Of a stretch of 32,805 nucleotides of DNA, positions 24,101 to 30,881 are shown piece after piece. The notes below the pieces were generated by a model. It was given only the letters and a program-made list of their open reading frames with translations. It was not told the origin of the DNA and searched no databases. The first letter of the stretch is position 1, and each line of letters begins with the position of its first letter. This DNA is from Bacteroidetes bacterium GWF2_35_48. GTDB taxonomy: Bacteria; Bacteroidota; Bacteroidia; Bacteroidales; GWF2-35-48. The stretch is taken from NCBI GenBank assembly GCA_001769125.1, contig MEOG01000122.1, positions 1-32,805 on the forward strand. The letters are read 5' to 3'. A program made the translations under genes and the position numbers.

Positions 24101-27077
24101 TTTCATAAATTTCAAAATAGGCTGTATCAGTGGAGCTGCAACCAAAGCCATCTGTGTAGGAATATGAAATAAAATAATTCCCGGCATTAAGGAAAGAGGA
24201 TGGAGAAAAAATAGTTCCGGAAATTATTCCATCACCATCAAAAGTACCTCCGATAGGTGTTGCTGTAAGATTTTGATTCGGTAAATTATTGCAGTAAGAT
24301 GCGCTTATGCCCTGTATTGAAACGGTTGGAAAACCATAATTAGCAATCGTAACACTAAATAGATTATTCGTGTTATTCGCATCACCGGAAAGAGAAGTGT
24401 AAAAATCAAAATTGTAATTGCCCGGCGCCTGCATATTTATATTATTTGAAAAAATATGCGTGATTTCTGATCCGGGTAAAAACGCAGTGGGAAGAATTAT
24501 AGAATCAGTGCATTGCAATGTGCCGTTTAGCAGCATTGTTACTAGTAGCGTATCTCCAATATTAAAAATGCTTGTACCAAAATTTTCAATTGTGATGCTT
24601 ATTGATTCAGCATTAGATAGAGAACATGCAGAAATCGGAGTATTTTGCGATGCAACTCCAATGTCGGGAATATTATCATAAATTGCAACATCGTCGAAAG
24701 CAAATCCTTCATTGACGCTTATTTCATTACTTCCAAAAACAAGCCTGAAACGTACATCCGGATTATTTGCAATAACAGGAGGCAGCGCATGTTTTACTTT
24801 TTTCCATCCCTGATTAAGGTAACTCCATCCTGCAACAGCGCCAAATTCAATATGGTTACTTGAAATTGTATCGAAATTATACCAGTTAACAGCATCATTA
24901 TATGCACCAACATTGCCCCAGCTCGTTCCGTTATTTGTAGAATACTGAAGCGCTGCTCCATCAAAATCGGGCTCTGACAGATACCAGAGTTTAAATTCTA
25001 TAACGGGATTTGCAATTCCTGTAAAATCAAAGCAGGGGCTGTACAGCGCTGATAATTCATTGTTGTTATAATTTCCCGACAAATTCGTACACCATACATT
25101 TACCCCGGAAGCTGCACTGTTAATAACGCTTCCCGATGGTAAGCCCATTGCCCACGAAGTATTTACGCCGTACCCATACCAACCATCCTGTCCGCTTTCA
25201 AAATCTGAAAAATACGGAATCGAAAATTGCGGAGAGGAAGTAATGGTCGTTCTTAACGTATCATTACTTGTGTTTTTATCATCGGGTGCAAGAGTAGCAA
25301 CAATAACATTGTGGGTCGCGGGATTAGAAAGGTCAACCGTTTGTCTGAATGTAAAAATAATGCTGTCTCCCATGGGTATTGATTGAAAAAGGGTATCGTA
25401 AACATAATTAATACCTCCATCGAAAGAATAGCAAAGTCGCAGACTGTCTTCTGTAGGAGCTCCTGCAAAATTCAGAATTTTAATTTTAACAGTATCCGTA
25501 CTTGTATGAAAACAGCCATTTGTAGGGGAAACTAATTGTGTAACGGCTACCTCAGGGGAATAAAAATTACCGGTTAAAATTACATCGTCAATATTCCATC
25601 CGGAGCAATGATTCGTTCCATCTGTAGTCCCAAGAGCGAATCGTATTTTTATCTGGTCTTTTCTGTCTGCATAATAGGAAAGGTCGTATTCCTGCAAGCC
25701 CCATGTTTCATCAACAATCTGACCGGGATTCATCCATATTGTATTCCAGTTTGAACCGGCATCATTACTGATTTCAATATATGCCTTATCCCAGTTTTCT
25801 ATATTCAGAAATCTGAAAAATCGAAGTTTAACATTCGTGTAAAAAGAACAGTCAATAAGCGGAGACGTTGCTGTGTAGGCTTTGCTAACAATCCAGGGTT
25901 CGTAATCGCCGGGATAAAATCCAATTCCGCTCAGGTCTGTGCCCAACACATTCATGCCACTGTATGCAAAATCAGGATCCGGATTTATATAATTTCCTCC
26001 AAGACCAAGTGGGGCAGAGCGTTCAAACTCCCCTGTAAGTGTCCAGCCATTGTCTGTTTCAAAGTTATCCTGAAAAATTGTTTCTATTAAAATGCGGTTG
26101 CCAACAGGCGATGTAATTACGGAAGGAAAGGTGCTACCTCCGATATCAACAGCATTTGCATCAAAATAAGCATCGAAAACCGATTCGTCAGGTGCAGTAG
26201 CAGACACATCGTAAGTAATCCATAAATAAGATTGTCCTGCCGGTAAATCGTAAGTTAATGAAGAAAATGTACAAACACCTGCAATAAAATTTTGACCGAT
26301 GCCAATTTGAGTAACAGGAGAAAAATCGGGTGTAGTCGTAAAAAATAATTTCACACCGTTTGTAATGATCGTGTTGTCGTTTGTGTTCAATGATTTTATT
26401 GTAACATTGTTCAGGTTAAGTATGCCCGAATTTCCTTCCACATTAAGCTTTATGCGAAATACAGGATTTGTAAAAGAGCCCTGCAATACATATTGTTCTG
26501 ATGCTTGTTCAAATAAAATTGAAGTGAGATTTTTTGGAATTGCGGGTGTTTGTTCAATGCTAATTTTATCAATGCAAACACCGTATCCATAACCTGTTTG
26601 TGCTTCAAAAGCCAGATAATACGTAGCAGATGGATTGGGCAGCGAAATTATTTCTTCAGTCCAGTTAATAATTTCATTTGTATAAGAAGCTAATAAAACC
26701 CACTCTCCTCCGGCAGATGTTTTGTAATACACATTTAATTTATCCTGATCAACGCCCCATGCGTCCTGTGTATGCCAAAATTTAAGTACAGGAAAGGTAA
26801 CAGAACTTAAATCAACAGGAGGCGTAACAAGCTTTGTTTTTTCGCTTCCATAGCTGCCATAAAAGAACAGTGCATTTTTTATTCCGTCATAAGCCGTTGC
26901 CGGATGCCCTGAATTTCCTCCTGTTGTATAACTCCAGTTAATTGCTCCGGAAACCGGAACATTACTCCACCCCGAAGGCAGAGAACCACTTTCAAATCCT
27001 TCTGAAAAAACTATTTGCGAATAAACAGGGGATGAAAGGAATATGATATAAATAAGTATAATAAATACATTTTTCAT
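21159..27077 (-). CDS. Giant adhesin-like T9SS protein with 12 Ig-like repeats
   Basis: This 1972-residue secreted protein begins with a signal peptide. Next come a choice-of-anchor/MAM-like domain (about 25-175, FSEGFESGSLPSGW), a BNR-neuraminidase N-terminal-like segment (about 180-330), two more MAM-like domains (about 335-500 and 625-800) and CARDB-like stretches. From about 915 to 1812, twelve tandem repeats of about 75 residues follow the pattern FTGL-x-x-SYC ... G-x-P-x-GG-x-FSG-x-GI ... F-x-P ... Y-x-YT-x-x-x-GCS ... T. Each repeat has a Cys near its start and one near its end, giving a likely disulfide per repeat. The C-terminus (VKIYPNPATD) is a T9SS domain. The open frame extends to a TTG at 27083, but the ATG at 27077 gives a clean signal peptide. 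A surface adhesin or stalk is likely (inference). Confidence 0.92.
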   Translation of the reverse strand: MKNVFIILIYIIFLSSPVYSQIVFSEGFESGSLPSGWSNVPVSGAINWSYTTGGNSGHPATAYDGIKNALFFYGSYGSEKTKLVTPPVDLSSVTFPVLKFWHTQDAWGVDQDKLNVYYKTSAGGEWVLLASYTNEIINWTEEIISLPNPSATYYLAFEAQTGYGYGVCIDKISIEQTPAIPKNLTSILFEQASEQYVLQGSFTNPVFRIKLNVEGNSGILNLNNVTIKSLNTNDNTIITNGVKLFFTTTPDFSPVTQIGIGQNFIAGVCTFSSLTYDLPAGQSYLWITYDVSATAPDESVFDAYFDANAVDIGGSTFPSVITSPVGNRILIETIFQDNFETDNGWTLTGEFERSAPLGLGGNYINPDPDFAYSGMNVLGTDLSGIGFYPGDYEPWIVSKAYTATSPLIDCSFYTNVKLRFFRFLNIENWDKAYIEISNDAGSNWNTIWMNPGQIVDETWGLQEYDLSYYADRKDQIKIRFALGTTDGTNHCSGWNIDDVILTGNFYSPEVAVTQLVSPTNGCFHTSTDTVKIKILNFAGAPTEDSLRLCYSFDGGINYVYDTLFQSIPMGDSIIFTFRQTVDLSNPATHNVIVATLAPDDKNTSNDTLRTTITSSPQFSIPYFSDFESGQDGWYGYGVNTSWAMGLPSGSVINSAASGVNVWCTNLSGNYNNNELSALYSPCFDFTGIANPVIEFKLWYLSEPDFDGAALQYSTNNGTSWGNVGAYNDAVNWYNFDTISSNHIEFGAVAGWSYLNQGWKKVKHALPPVIANNPDVRFRLVFGSNEISVNEGFAFDDVAIYDNIPDIGVASQNTPISACSLSNAESISITIENFGTSIFNIGDTLLVTMLLNGTLQCTDSIILPTAFLPGSEITHIFSNNINMQAPGNYNFDFYTSLSGDANNTNNLFSVTIANYGFPTVSIQGISASYCNNLPNQNLTATPIGGTFDGDGIISGTIFSPSSFLNAGNYFISYSYTDGFGCSSTDTAYFEIYETPDVSFAGLDAEYCFHSTAMLPYILSGTPAGGNFIGNGITGNSFHPSIIGSYSIIYTFTSTESCTNSDTQLVTVHPLPIVSFSGLSEAYCEDADFSVLSGFPAGGIFNGTGIQNDTFYVSVAETGQHVISYSFSDIYNCSATASDTTIIYPLPLVSFTGLDASYCKSTDIVELTGTPMGGTFSGTDIFNNEFTPATEGVHLIQYTYTSPENCTNTYSQNVTVFELPAVNFTGLEVDYCMNEASSVLTGSPIGGIFSGSGIVNTNEFNPQIADAGAHTVFYNYTDTNGCSSEAANTTTIYPVPDVFFSGLESSYCTSTISDTLTGIPTGGTFSGLSFSDSIFTPTQAGSFQISYFYTNIYGCSDADTQAVNIYETPVASFTGLAPHYCPGAEPDTLSGFPAGGIFSGNGITDTVFSPMLADTGMQSITYVYTNNDGCSSSESHTTLVLAEQDVQFTGLNASFCTNSADVNLFGIPSGGIFTGQGISGTLFSPSSLMNGIYEIIYSFTNNYGCINADTQQTSVYTAPVVSFTGLDTSYCLQEEADTLIGFPTGGFFAGSGLNGTIFAPLAIGNYTFSYHYTDNNNCSNSDTQQTIVYDIPYVNFTGLADNYCLNSDTINLTGIPENGAFTGNGISGTVFHPDVAGTGFTGILYSYTDSNNCTNTMTHYTTVHENPEASYTGLDSSYCANGEASVLNGSPAGGIYSGGNMSGNVFIPSISGSGTISITYIYTDTFGCSGSETKSTNVYAQPVTYVEGIDSSYCEGAPPVLLSGYPDGGTFSGQGMDENIFKPELLDAGNYSIFYFYTDSYNCSDTTVSEVTIEENPEFSFTTDSLKINFPYTIHAGEGFSAYLWNNGSSAENITVTAAGWYSCTVFNEAGCTASDSVYLSKIDGVEELSIFESVKIYPNPATDLVFLDIMFKYPIGFNFEISDYLGKTILVSEVEKTSRYFASEDISKLSSGIYYLRVRVSGASIHRKIVIDR

Positions 27078-27214
27078 CGTCAATTATTTTGCTCACAAAA
27101 TAAAGAGAAATTTAGTATTTATTACGGAAGAAAGGGAAAAAAGTTTAACGTTTCTATTCAATAATTATTTTGGCATTGAATATATGCTCAGAAGAAATAT
27201 ATGCATTATTGATT

Positions 27215-27547
27215 TCAGTCGCAGTAATCCAATACAGTTCCGTTTTGAATATAAAAATCAAGATTATTTCCCAATGCGTCTGTTTCATTTACATTAGCAC
27301 CATTTTTTATCAGTAAATCCGAAGCATTAGGCGAGCATTAAAGGAGTACGACCCTTGTTATCTTTAGCGTTTACCTGCGCTTTGTATTTTAAGAACAGTT
27401 TTATTATTTCAAAATTTCCTTTGGTGGCAGCCCAATGCAAAACAGTAGTACCATGAACAATTTTCAAGGCAAACGCAAGTCCTTTCCATTCCAAACGATA
27501 AAACGCTCCTCGCCCAAAGCCGGATAGGCATGGATGATGTTTTCCAT
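27215..27547 (-). pseudogene. Ankyrin-repeat protein remnant
   Basis: Translation of the minus strand gives clear ankyrin sequence spread over shifted frames. One frame reads TTVLHWAATKGNFEIIKLFL followed by KYKAQVNAKDNKGRTPLMLA and then a stop at 27327-27329. One base away, the next repeat continues as ASDLLIKNGANVNETDALGN and ends at 27215. An ATG at 27547 opens a short frame that stops after 27 residues and would need another shift to join the ankyrin frame. The ankyrin consensus (TxLHxAAxxG-N-x-EIIKLFL, GA-x-VN-x-x-D-x-x-G) is unmistakable. The frame breaks suggest a decayed gene, though sequencing errors could explain one of them. Confidence 0.75.
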
Positions 27548-27615
27548 AAGAGATAAATATTTCTGTCTTTAACCCATAAATATTATTTCAATAAATTTTT
27601 ATTTCATTTTTTTTA

Positions 27616-27623
27616 TACATTTG
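27616..27623 (+). promoter_or_regulatory. -7 box (TACATTTG) for FISUMP gene
   Basis: TACATTTG matches TAnnTTTG, 25 bp before the ATG at 27648, and is identical to the box upstream of the EamA gene. Confidence 0.5.
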
Positions 27624-27647
27624 TAATATCACAAAATAAAAATATGT

Positions 27648-28211
27648 ATGAAAGGATTAGGATTTTTTTTATTGCTGGCTTTTATTGCAATAAATCTTTT
27701 TTCTCAAACCAAAGGAACTATGACTGATTCCCGCGATAAGAAAACATATAAAACTGTTACTATCGGGACACAGACATGGATAGCAGAAAACATGAAATTC
27801 AATACCGGAAAAAATTTCTGGTGCTATCAAAATAAATCAGAAAATTGTGATAAATATGGAGGATTGTATGGCTGGGAAGCATCTAAAACAGTATGTCCTC
27901 CCGGTTGGCATTTGCCATCAAAAACAGAATGGGAGAAACTTTTTGAAGCAGCCGGAGGCGAAGGACCGAAAGCTTACAGCAATCTCGTAGAGGGAGGTAA
28001 AATGGGATTTAATGCAAGCTTTATCGGATCACTCGGAGACAGTATAAAATTTTATGATTTTGGCATGTACGGTTACTACAGAACTAAAACCGAAACAGAA
28101 AAATATGCCGATTATTCTTGGTACGTGAGCTTTGGAAAAAAAAATAAAATGGCGGTTGTGTATAATGATTATAAAGCAGATGGAGTTGCAGTACGGTGCG
28201 TGAAAGATTGA
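27648..28211 (+). CDS. FISUMP-domain protein
   Basis: This 187-residue secreted protein is of the Fibrobacter succinogenes major paralogous (FISUMP) domain family. After a signal peptide (about 1-20) it shows the family pattern: DSRDKKTYKTVTIGTQTWIAENM, an aromatic GWY-type segment (YGGLYGWEASKTVCPPGWHLPS), EWEKLFEAAGG, GFNAS, and the C-terminal DGVAVRCVKD. The domain is found in surface or extracellular proteins, often lipoproteins, and its function is unknown. There is no lipobox and no T9SS tail. The four Cys residues (CYQNKSENC, VCPPG, VRC) may form disulfides. It is transcribed alone from its own -7 box. Confidence 0.87.
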   Translation: MKGLGFFLLLAFIAINLFSQTKGTMTDSRDKKTYKTVTIGTQTWIAENMKFNTGKNFWCYQNKSENCDKYGGLYGWEASKTVCPPGWHLPSKTEWEKLFEAAGGEGPKAYSNLVEGGKMGFNASFIGSLGDSIKFYDFGMYGYYRTKTETEKYADYSWYVSFGKKNKMAVVYNDYKADGVAVRCVKD

Positions 28212-28411
28212 CTCTGTAATTTGGTAAAAATAAATTTTTATTTCTTTATGTTTTCGTGGCAATATATAGACTTTTAAAGTGTACTCAAGCACATTTCCAC
28301 AATAAAATATTTGAAAAATTTCTCAATTACATTCTTTTTTCTCTAAAAAAACTCTATTTTAGCCCTTCGATTTTTTGAAAATTAACCTTAAAAATTAAAA
28401 AATAAATAATC

Positions 28412-29950
28412 ATGGCAATAGTAATGAACGGCAATGGTCTGACCATTGAAAATTTAGTAAAAGTAGCCCGTTTCGGTGAAAAAGTAGAACTCCATCCCGA
28501 TGCTGCGAAACGCATTCAGGCATGCAGAGATATGCTTGAGAAAAAAATAGCAAATCATGAAATCATGTATGGAATCAATACCGGAATCGGTGAATTTTCT
28601 GAAATAGTTCTGAACGACGATCAGGTTAAAGATTTTCAAAAATATCTGGTATATAATCACGCTGCTGGTATCGGAGATCCATTTCCAGAAGAAATTGTTC
28701 GCGGTGCGATGCTTGGGCGTATTAATGTTCATGCACATGGAAATTCAGGTTGTCGTCTTGTAATCACTCAAACTTTAGTTGACATGCTGAACAAAGGCGT
28801 TACACCTTTTGTTTGCCAGAAAGGCTCAGTTGGTGCATGTGGCGATTTGGCTCCCATGTCTCAGATTGCTTTGTTGATGATGGGTGAAGGTCATGCCTAT
28901 TATAAGGGAGAACTTCTGGACGGAAAAGTTGCGCTGGAAAAAGCTGGTATTCCTGTCCCGGGATTAGAAGCGCGTGACGGATTAGCCACAATCAATGGCT
29001 CGAATGTATTAACAGCAATTGGCGCATTGATGATTTATGATACCAACCGTTTTCTGAAACAGGCAGAAATTGCATGCGCCATGTCGCTTGAAGCTTTAAA
29101 GGCAAATCTAAAACCCTATCATCATAAAATTCTTGAAGTGCGTGGCTTTGCCGGTGGAATTCGCAGTGCTGCTGCTATCCGTAAAATTACAAAAGGCGGC
29201 GATCTTTCAGAAGGAAAATTAAAAGTAAAAGTTCAGGATGCTTATTCTATGCGCTCTACTCCACAGGTTATTGGTGCTGCACACGACGCTGTTGCCTGGG
29301 CAAGAACACAGGTAGAAATTGAATTAAACGGTGTTGGCGATAACCCAATTTTCTTTGCAGAAGAAAAACTTGCACTTTCAGGAGCTAATTTCCAAGGGTC
29401 ACCGGTTGCTTTACCAATGGATATGGTTGGTATTGCGGTAACGATGGTATGTGTATTATCTGAAAGAAGAATGAACCGCCTCAATAATCCTGCATTAAGT
29501 GTCGGATTGCCACCTTTCCTCACTGCAAAACCGGGAATGTTTTCAGGTTTGATGTTAAGCCAGTATACTGCCGATATGCAGATTGTTGAACAGCGTATTC
29601 TCAGTGCTCCTGCTTCTATTCAGTCAATTCCAGCTGCCGCAGATCAGGAAGATTTTGTTTCTATGGGAATGAATGGTGCTTTAAAAAATCTTCAGATTAT
29701 TGATAATGCATACGGAATTGTTGGCATAGAACTGATGGCTGCCGCACAGGCTCTCGATCTACGCACCAAACTTGAAACACCGTATAAATTCGGAGATGGA
29801 ACAGCCATCGCGCATAAAGTTATCAGAAAACATGTTGAATATTTAGATATTGATCGTCCGTTATATCCAGACCACAATAATATGAAAGCCCTTGTTAAAT
29901 CTGGCGAAATTCTTGATACGCTGGAAAAAGAAATTGGCAGTATAGAATAG
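28412..29950 (+). CDS. MIO-family aromatic amino-acid/histidine ammonia-lyase
   Basis: This 512-residue cytoplasmic ammonia-lyase resembles histidine ammonia-lyase. Conserved features are Y53 in MYGINTGIG, the MIO-forming loop GSVGACGDLAPMS, INGSNVLTAIGAL, QDAYSMRSTPQV, GDNPIFF, and the late SIQSIPAAADQEDFVSMG segment. The MIO triad is Ala142-Cys143-Gly144 instead of the usual Ala-Ser-Gly. The substrate-selectivity pair is Asn82-His83 (LVYNHAAG), where HAL has Ser-His, TAL His-Leu and PAL Phe-Leu, so His is possible but not certain. No hutU, hutI or regulator is adjacent; it is monocistronic with a strong terminator. The product would be trans-urocanate or a cinnamate-type acid plus ammonia. 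Confidence 0.9.
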   Translation: MAIVMNGNGLTIENLVKVARFGEKVELHPDAAKRIQACRDMLEKKIANHEIMYGINTGIGEFSEIVLNDDQVKDFQKYLVYNHAAGIGDPFPEEIVRGAMLGRINVHAHGNSGCRLVITQTLVDMLNKGVTPFVCQKGSVGACGDLAPMSQIALLMMGEGHAYYKGELLDGKVALEKAGIPVPGLEARDGLATINGSNVLTAIGALMIYDTNRFLKQAEIACAMSLEALKANLKPYHHKILEVRGFAGGIRSAAAIRKITKGGDLSEGKLKVKVQDAYSMRSTPQVIGAAHDAVAWARTQVEIELNGVGDNPIFFAEEKLALSGANFQGSPVALPMDMVGIAVTMVCVLSERRMNRLNNPALSVGLPPFLTAKPGMFSGLMLSQYTADMQIVEQRILSAPASIQSIPAAADQEDFVSMGMNGALKNLQIIDNAYGIVGIELMAAAQALDLRTKLETPYKFGDGTAIAHKVIRKHVEYLDIDRPLYPDHNNMKALVKSGEILDTLEKEIGSIE

Positions 29951-29960
29951 ATTATTAGTG

Positions 29961-30006
29961 AAAAAAGTCCGGTGATTGAGCGAAGTTGAAACCACCGGAC
30001 TTTTTT
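29961..30006. terminator. Strong intrinsic terminator after the ammonia-lyase
   Basis: AAAAAA-GTCCGGTG pairs perfectly with CACCGGAC-TTTTTT (14 bp including the A/T run) around an 18-nt loop. It starts 10 bp after the stop codon and is usable in both directions. The loop contains TTGAGCGAAGTTGAAAC, similar to the dispersed element at 13345-13363. Confidence 0.88.
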
Positions 30007-30081
30007 ATGTCATAATGGCACGTGTTGCCCCTTGGCAGATTATTTGATGTATGCAATCCACTAAATTTAAAAATAGATACT

Positions 30082-30771
30082 ATGTTTTACGGAGAATTAA
30101 TTATTGCGGGAATTTTTATGCTCATCAGTTGGGCTGTGGGAGCAAGGCTGAAAGCAAAATTTAAAGAATATTCCAATACCCCATTAACACGAAATTTTAC
30201 GGGAAAAGAAATAGCAGAACGAATGCTAAGGGAGCACGGAATATTAGATGTAACTGTAATTTCAACAGAAGGAGAATTGACAGATCATTATAATCCGATG
30301 AAGAAAACAGTAAACCTCAGCGCTTCTGTTTACAATGGATCCAGCGTTGCAGCGGCAGCAATAGCTGCTCACGAATGCGGACATGCAGTGCAACATGTAA
30401 AAGCATATCGTTTTCTTCAAATGCGCTCTGCTTTAGTTCCTATTGTTAGTGCTACATCAAAGTGGATGCAATGGGTTTTGCTTGCAGGAATATTATTGTT
30501 GCATTCTTTCCCCTATCTTTTACTTGCTGGTATCGCATTGTTTTCTTTAACTACTATTTTTAGTTTAATTACACTGCCTGTAGAATTTGACGCAAGCAAG
30601 AGAGCACTGGCATGGGTGAGCCGCTCTGGACTTACAACATTCGAAGCACAAGGCAAAGCAAAAGATGCACTCAAATGGGCTGCATTAACTTATGTTGTGG
30701 CTGCGTTGGCTTCTATTGCAACACTTTTGTATTATATCTCAATATTTACAGGTGGAAGAAGGAGCGATTAA
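30082..30771 (+). CDS. YugP-like membrane zinc metallopeptidase
   Basis: This 229-residue membrane protein has the zincin motif HECGH in AAHECGHAVQH. An N-terminal transmembrane helix is followed by a soluble region with TDHYNP-x-x-KTVNLS, then the zinc site, then hydrophobic helices and a final EFDASKRALAWV segment that includes a plausible third metal ligand. This matches the YugP/DUF2268-like predicted neutral zinc metallopeptidase family, for which substrates are poorly known. An in-frame GTG at 30022 would add 20 residues without features, so I chose the ATG at 30082. Short intrinsic terminators flank it on both sides, marking a single-gene unit. Confidence 0.88.
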   Translation: MFYGELIIAGIFMLISWAVGARLKAKFKEYSNTPLTRNFTGKEIAERMLREHGILDVTVISTEGELTDHYNPMKKTVNLSASVYNGSSVAAAAIAAHECGHAVQHVKAYRFLQMRSALVPIVSATSKWMQWVLLAGILLLHSFPYLLLAGIALFSLTTIFSLITLPVEFDASKRALAWVSRSGLTTFEAQGKAKDALKWAALTYVVAALASIATLLYYISIFTGGRRSD

Positions 30772-30790
30772 ATTATTTCAGCATCAAAAT

Positions 30791-30822
30791 AAAAAAGCGT
30801 AGTACTTTCACTGCGCTTTTTT
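30791..30822. terminator. Intrinsic terminator after the zinc peptidase
   Basis: AAAAAAGCGTAGT pairs with ACTGCGCTTTTTT (one U-G wobble) around a 6-nt ACTTTC loop, 20 bp after the stop codon and ending in a T-run. Confidence 0.85.
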
Positions 30823-30833
30823 ATTTTCAGGTC

Positions 30834-30863
30834 TTGCTTTTTATCGCATTCTTACTATTTTTG
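30834..30863 (+). promoter_or_regulatory. Promoter: TTG, 19-bp spacer, TATTTTTG
   Basis: TATTTTTG (30856-30863) matches the -7 consensus, and TTG at 30834-30836 lies 19 bp upstream, the classic Bacteroidota -33/-7 spacing. The ATG at 30882 is 19 bp downstream. This is the most complete promoter in the window. Confidence 0.6.
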
Positions 30864-30881
30864 TTTTTATATAATCATGCA

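Larger units (their letters stand above)
27078..27647. other. 570-bp gap holding a decayed ankyrin gene
   Basis: The gap between the divergent adhesin and FISUMP genes has no intact gene. Positions 27215-27547 hold the ankyrin remnant; the rest is plain AT-rich sequence with a -7 box at 27616. Confidence 0.7.

Noticed and set aside
27078-27083. TTG start for the giant T9SS protein
   Set aside because: The ATG at 27077, two codons later, gives a standard signal peptide.
28412-29950. A hut histidine-degradation operon
   Set aside because: Only the ammonia-lyase is present; no hutU, hutI, hutG or regulator is adjacent and a strong terminator follows.
30022-30081. GTG start for the zinc peptidase
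   Set aside because: It adds 20 featureless residues before the natural membrane-helix start at 30082.
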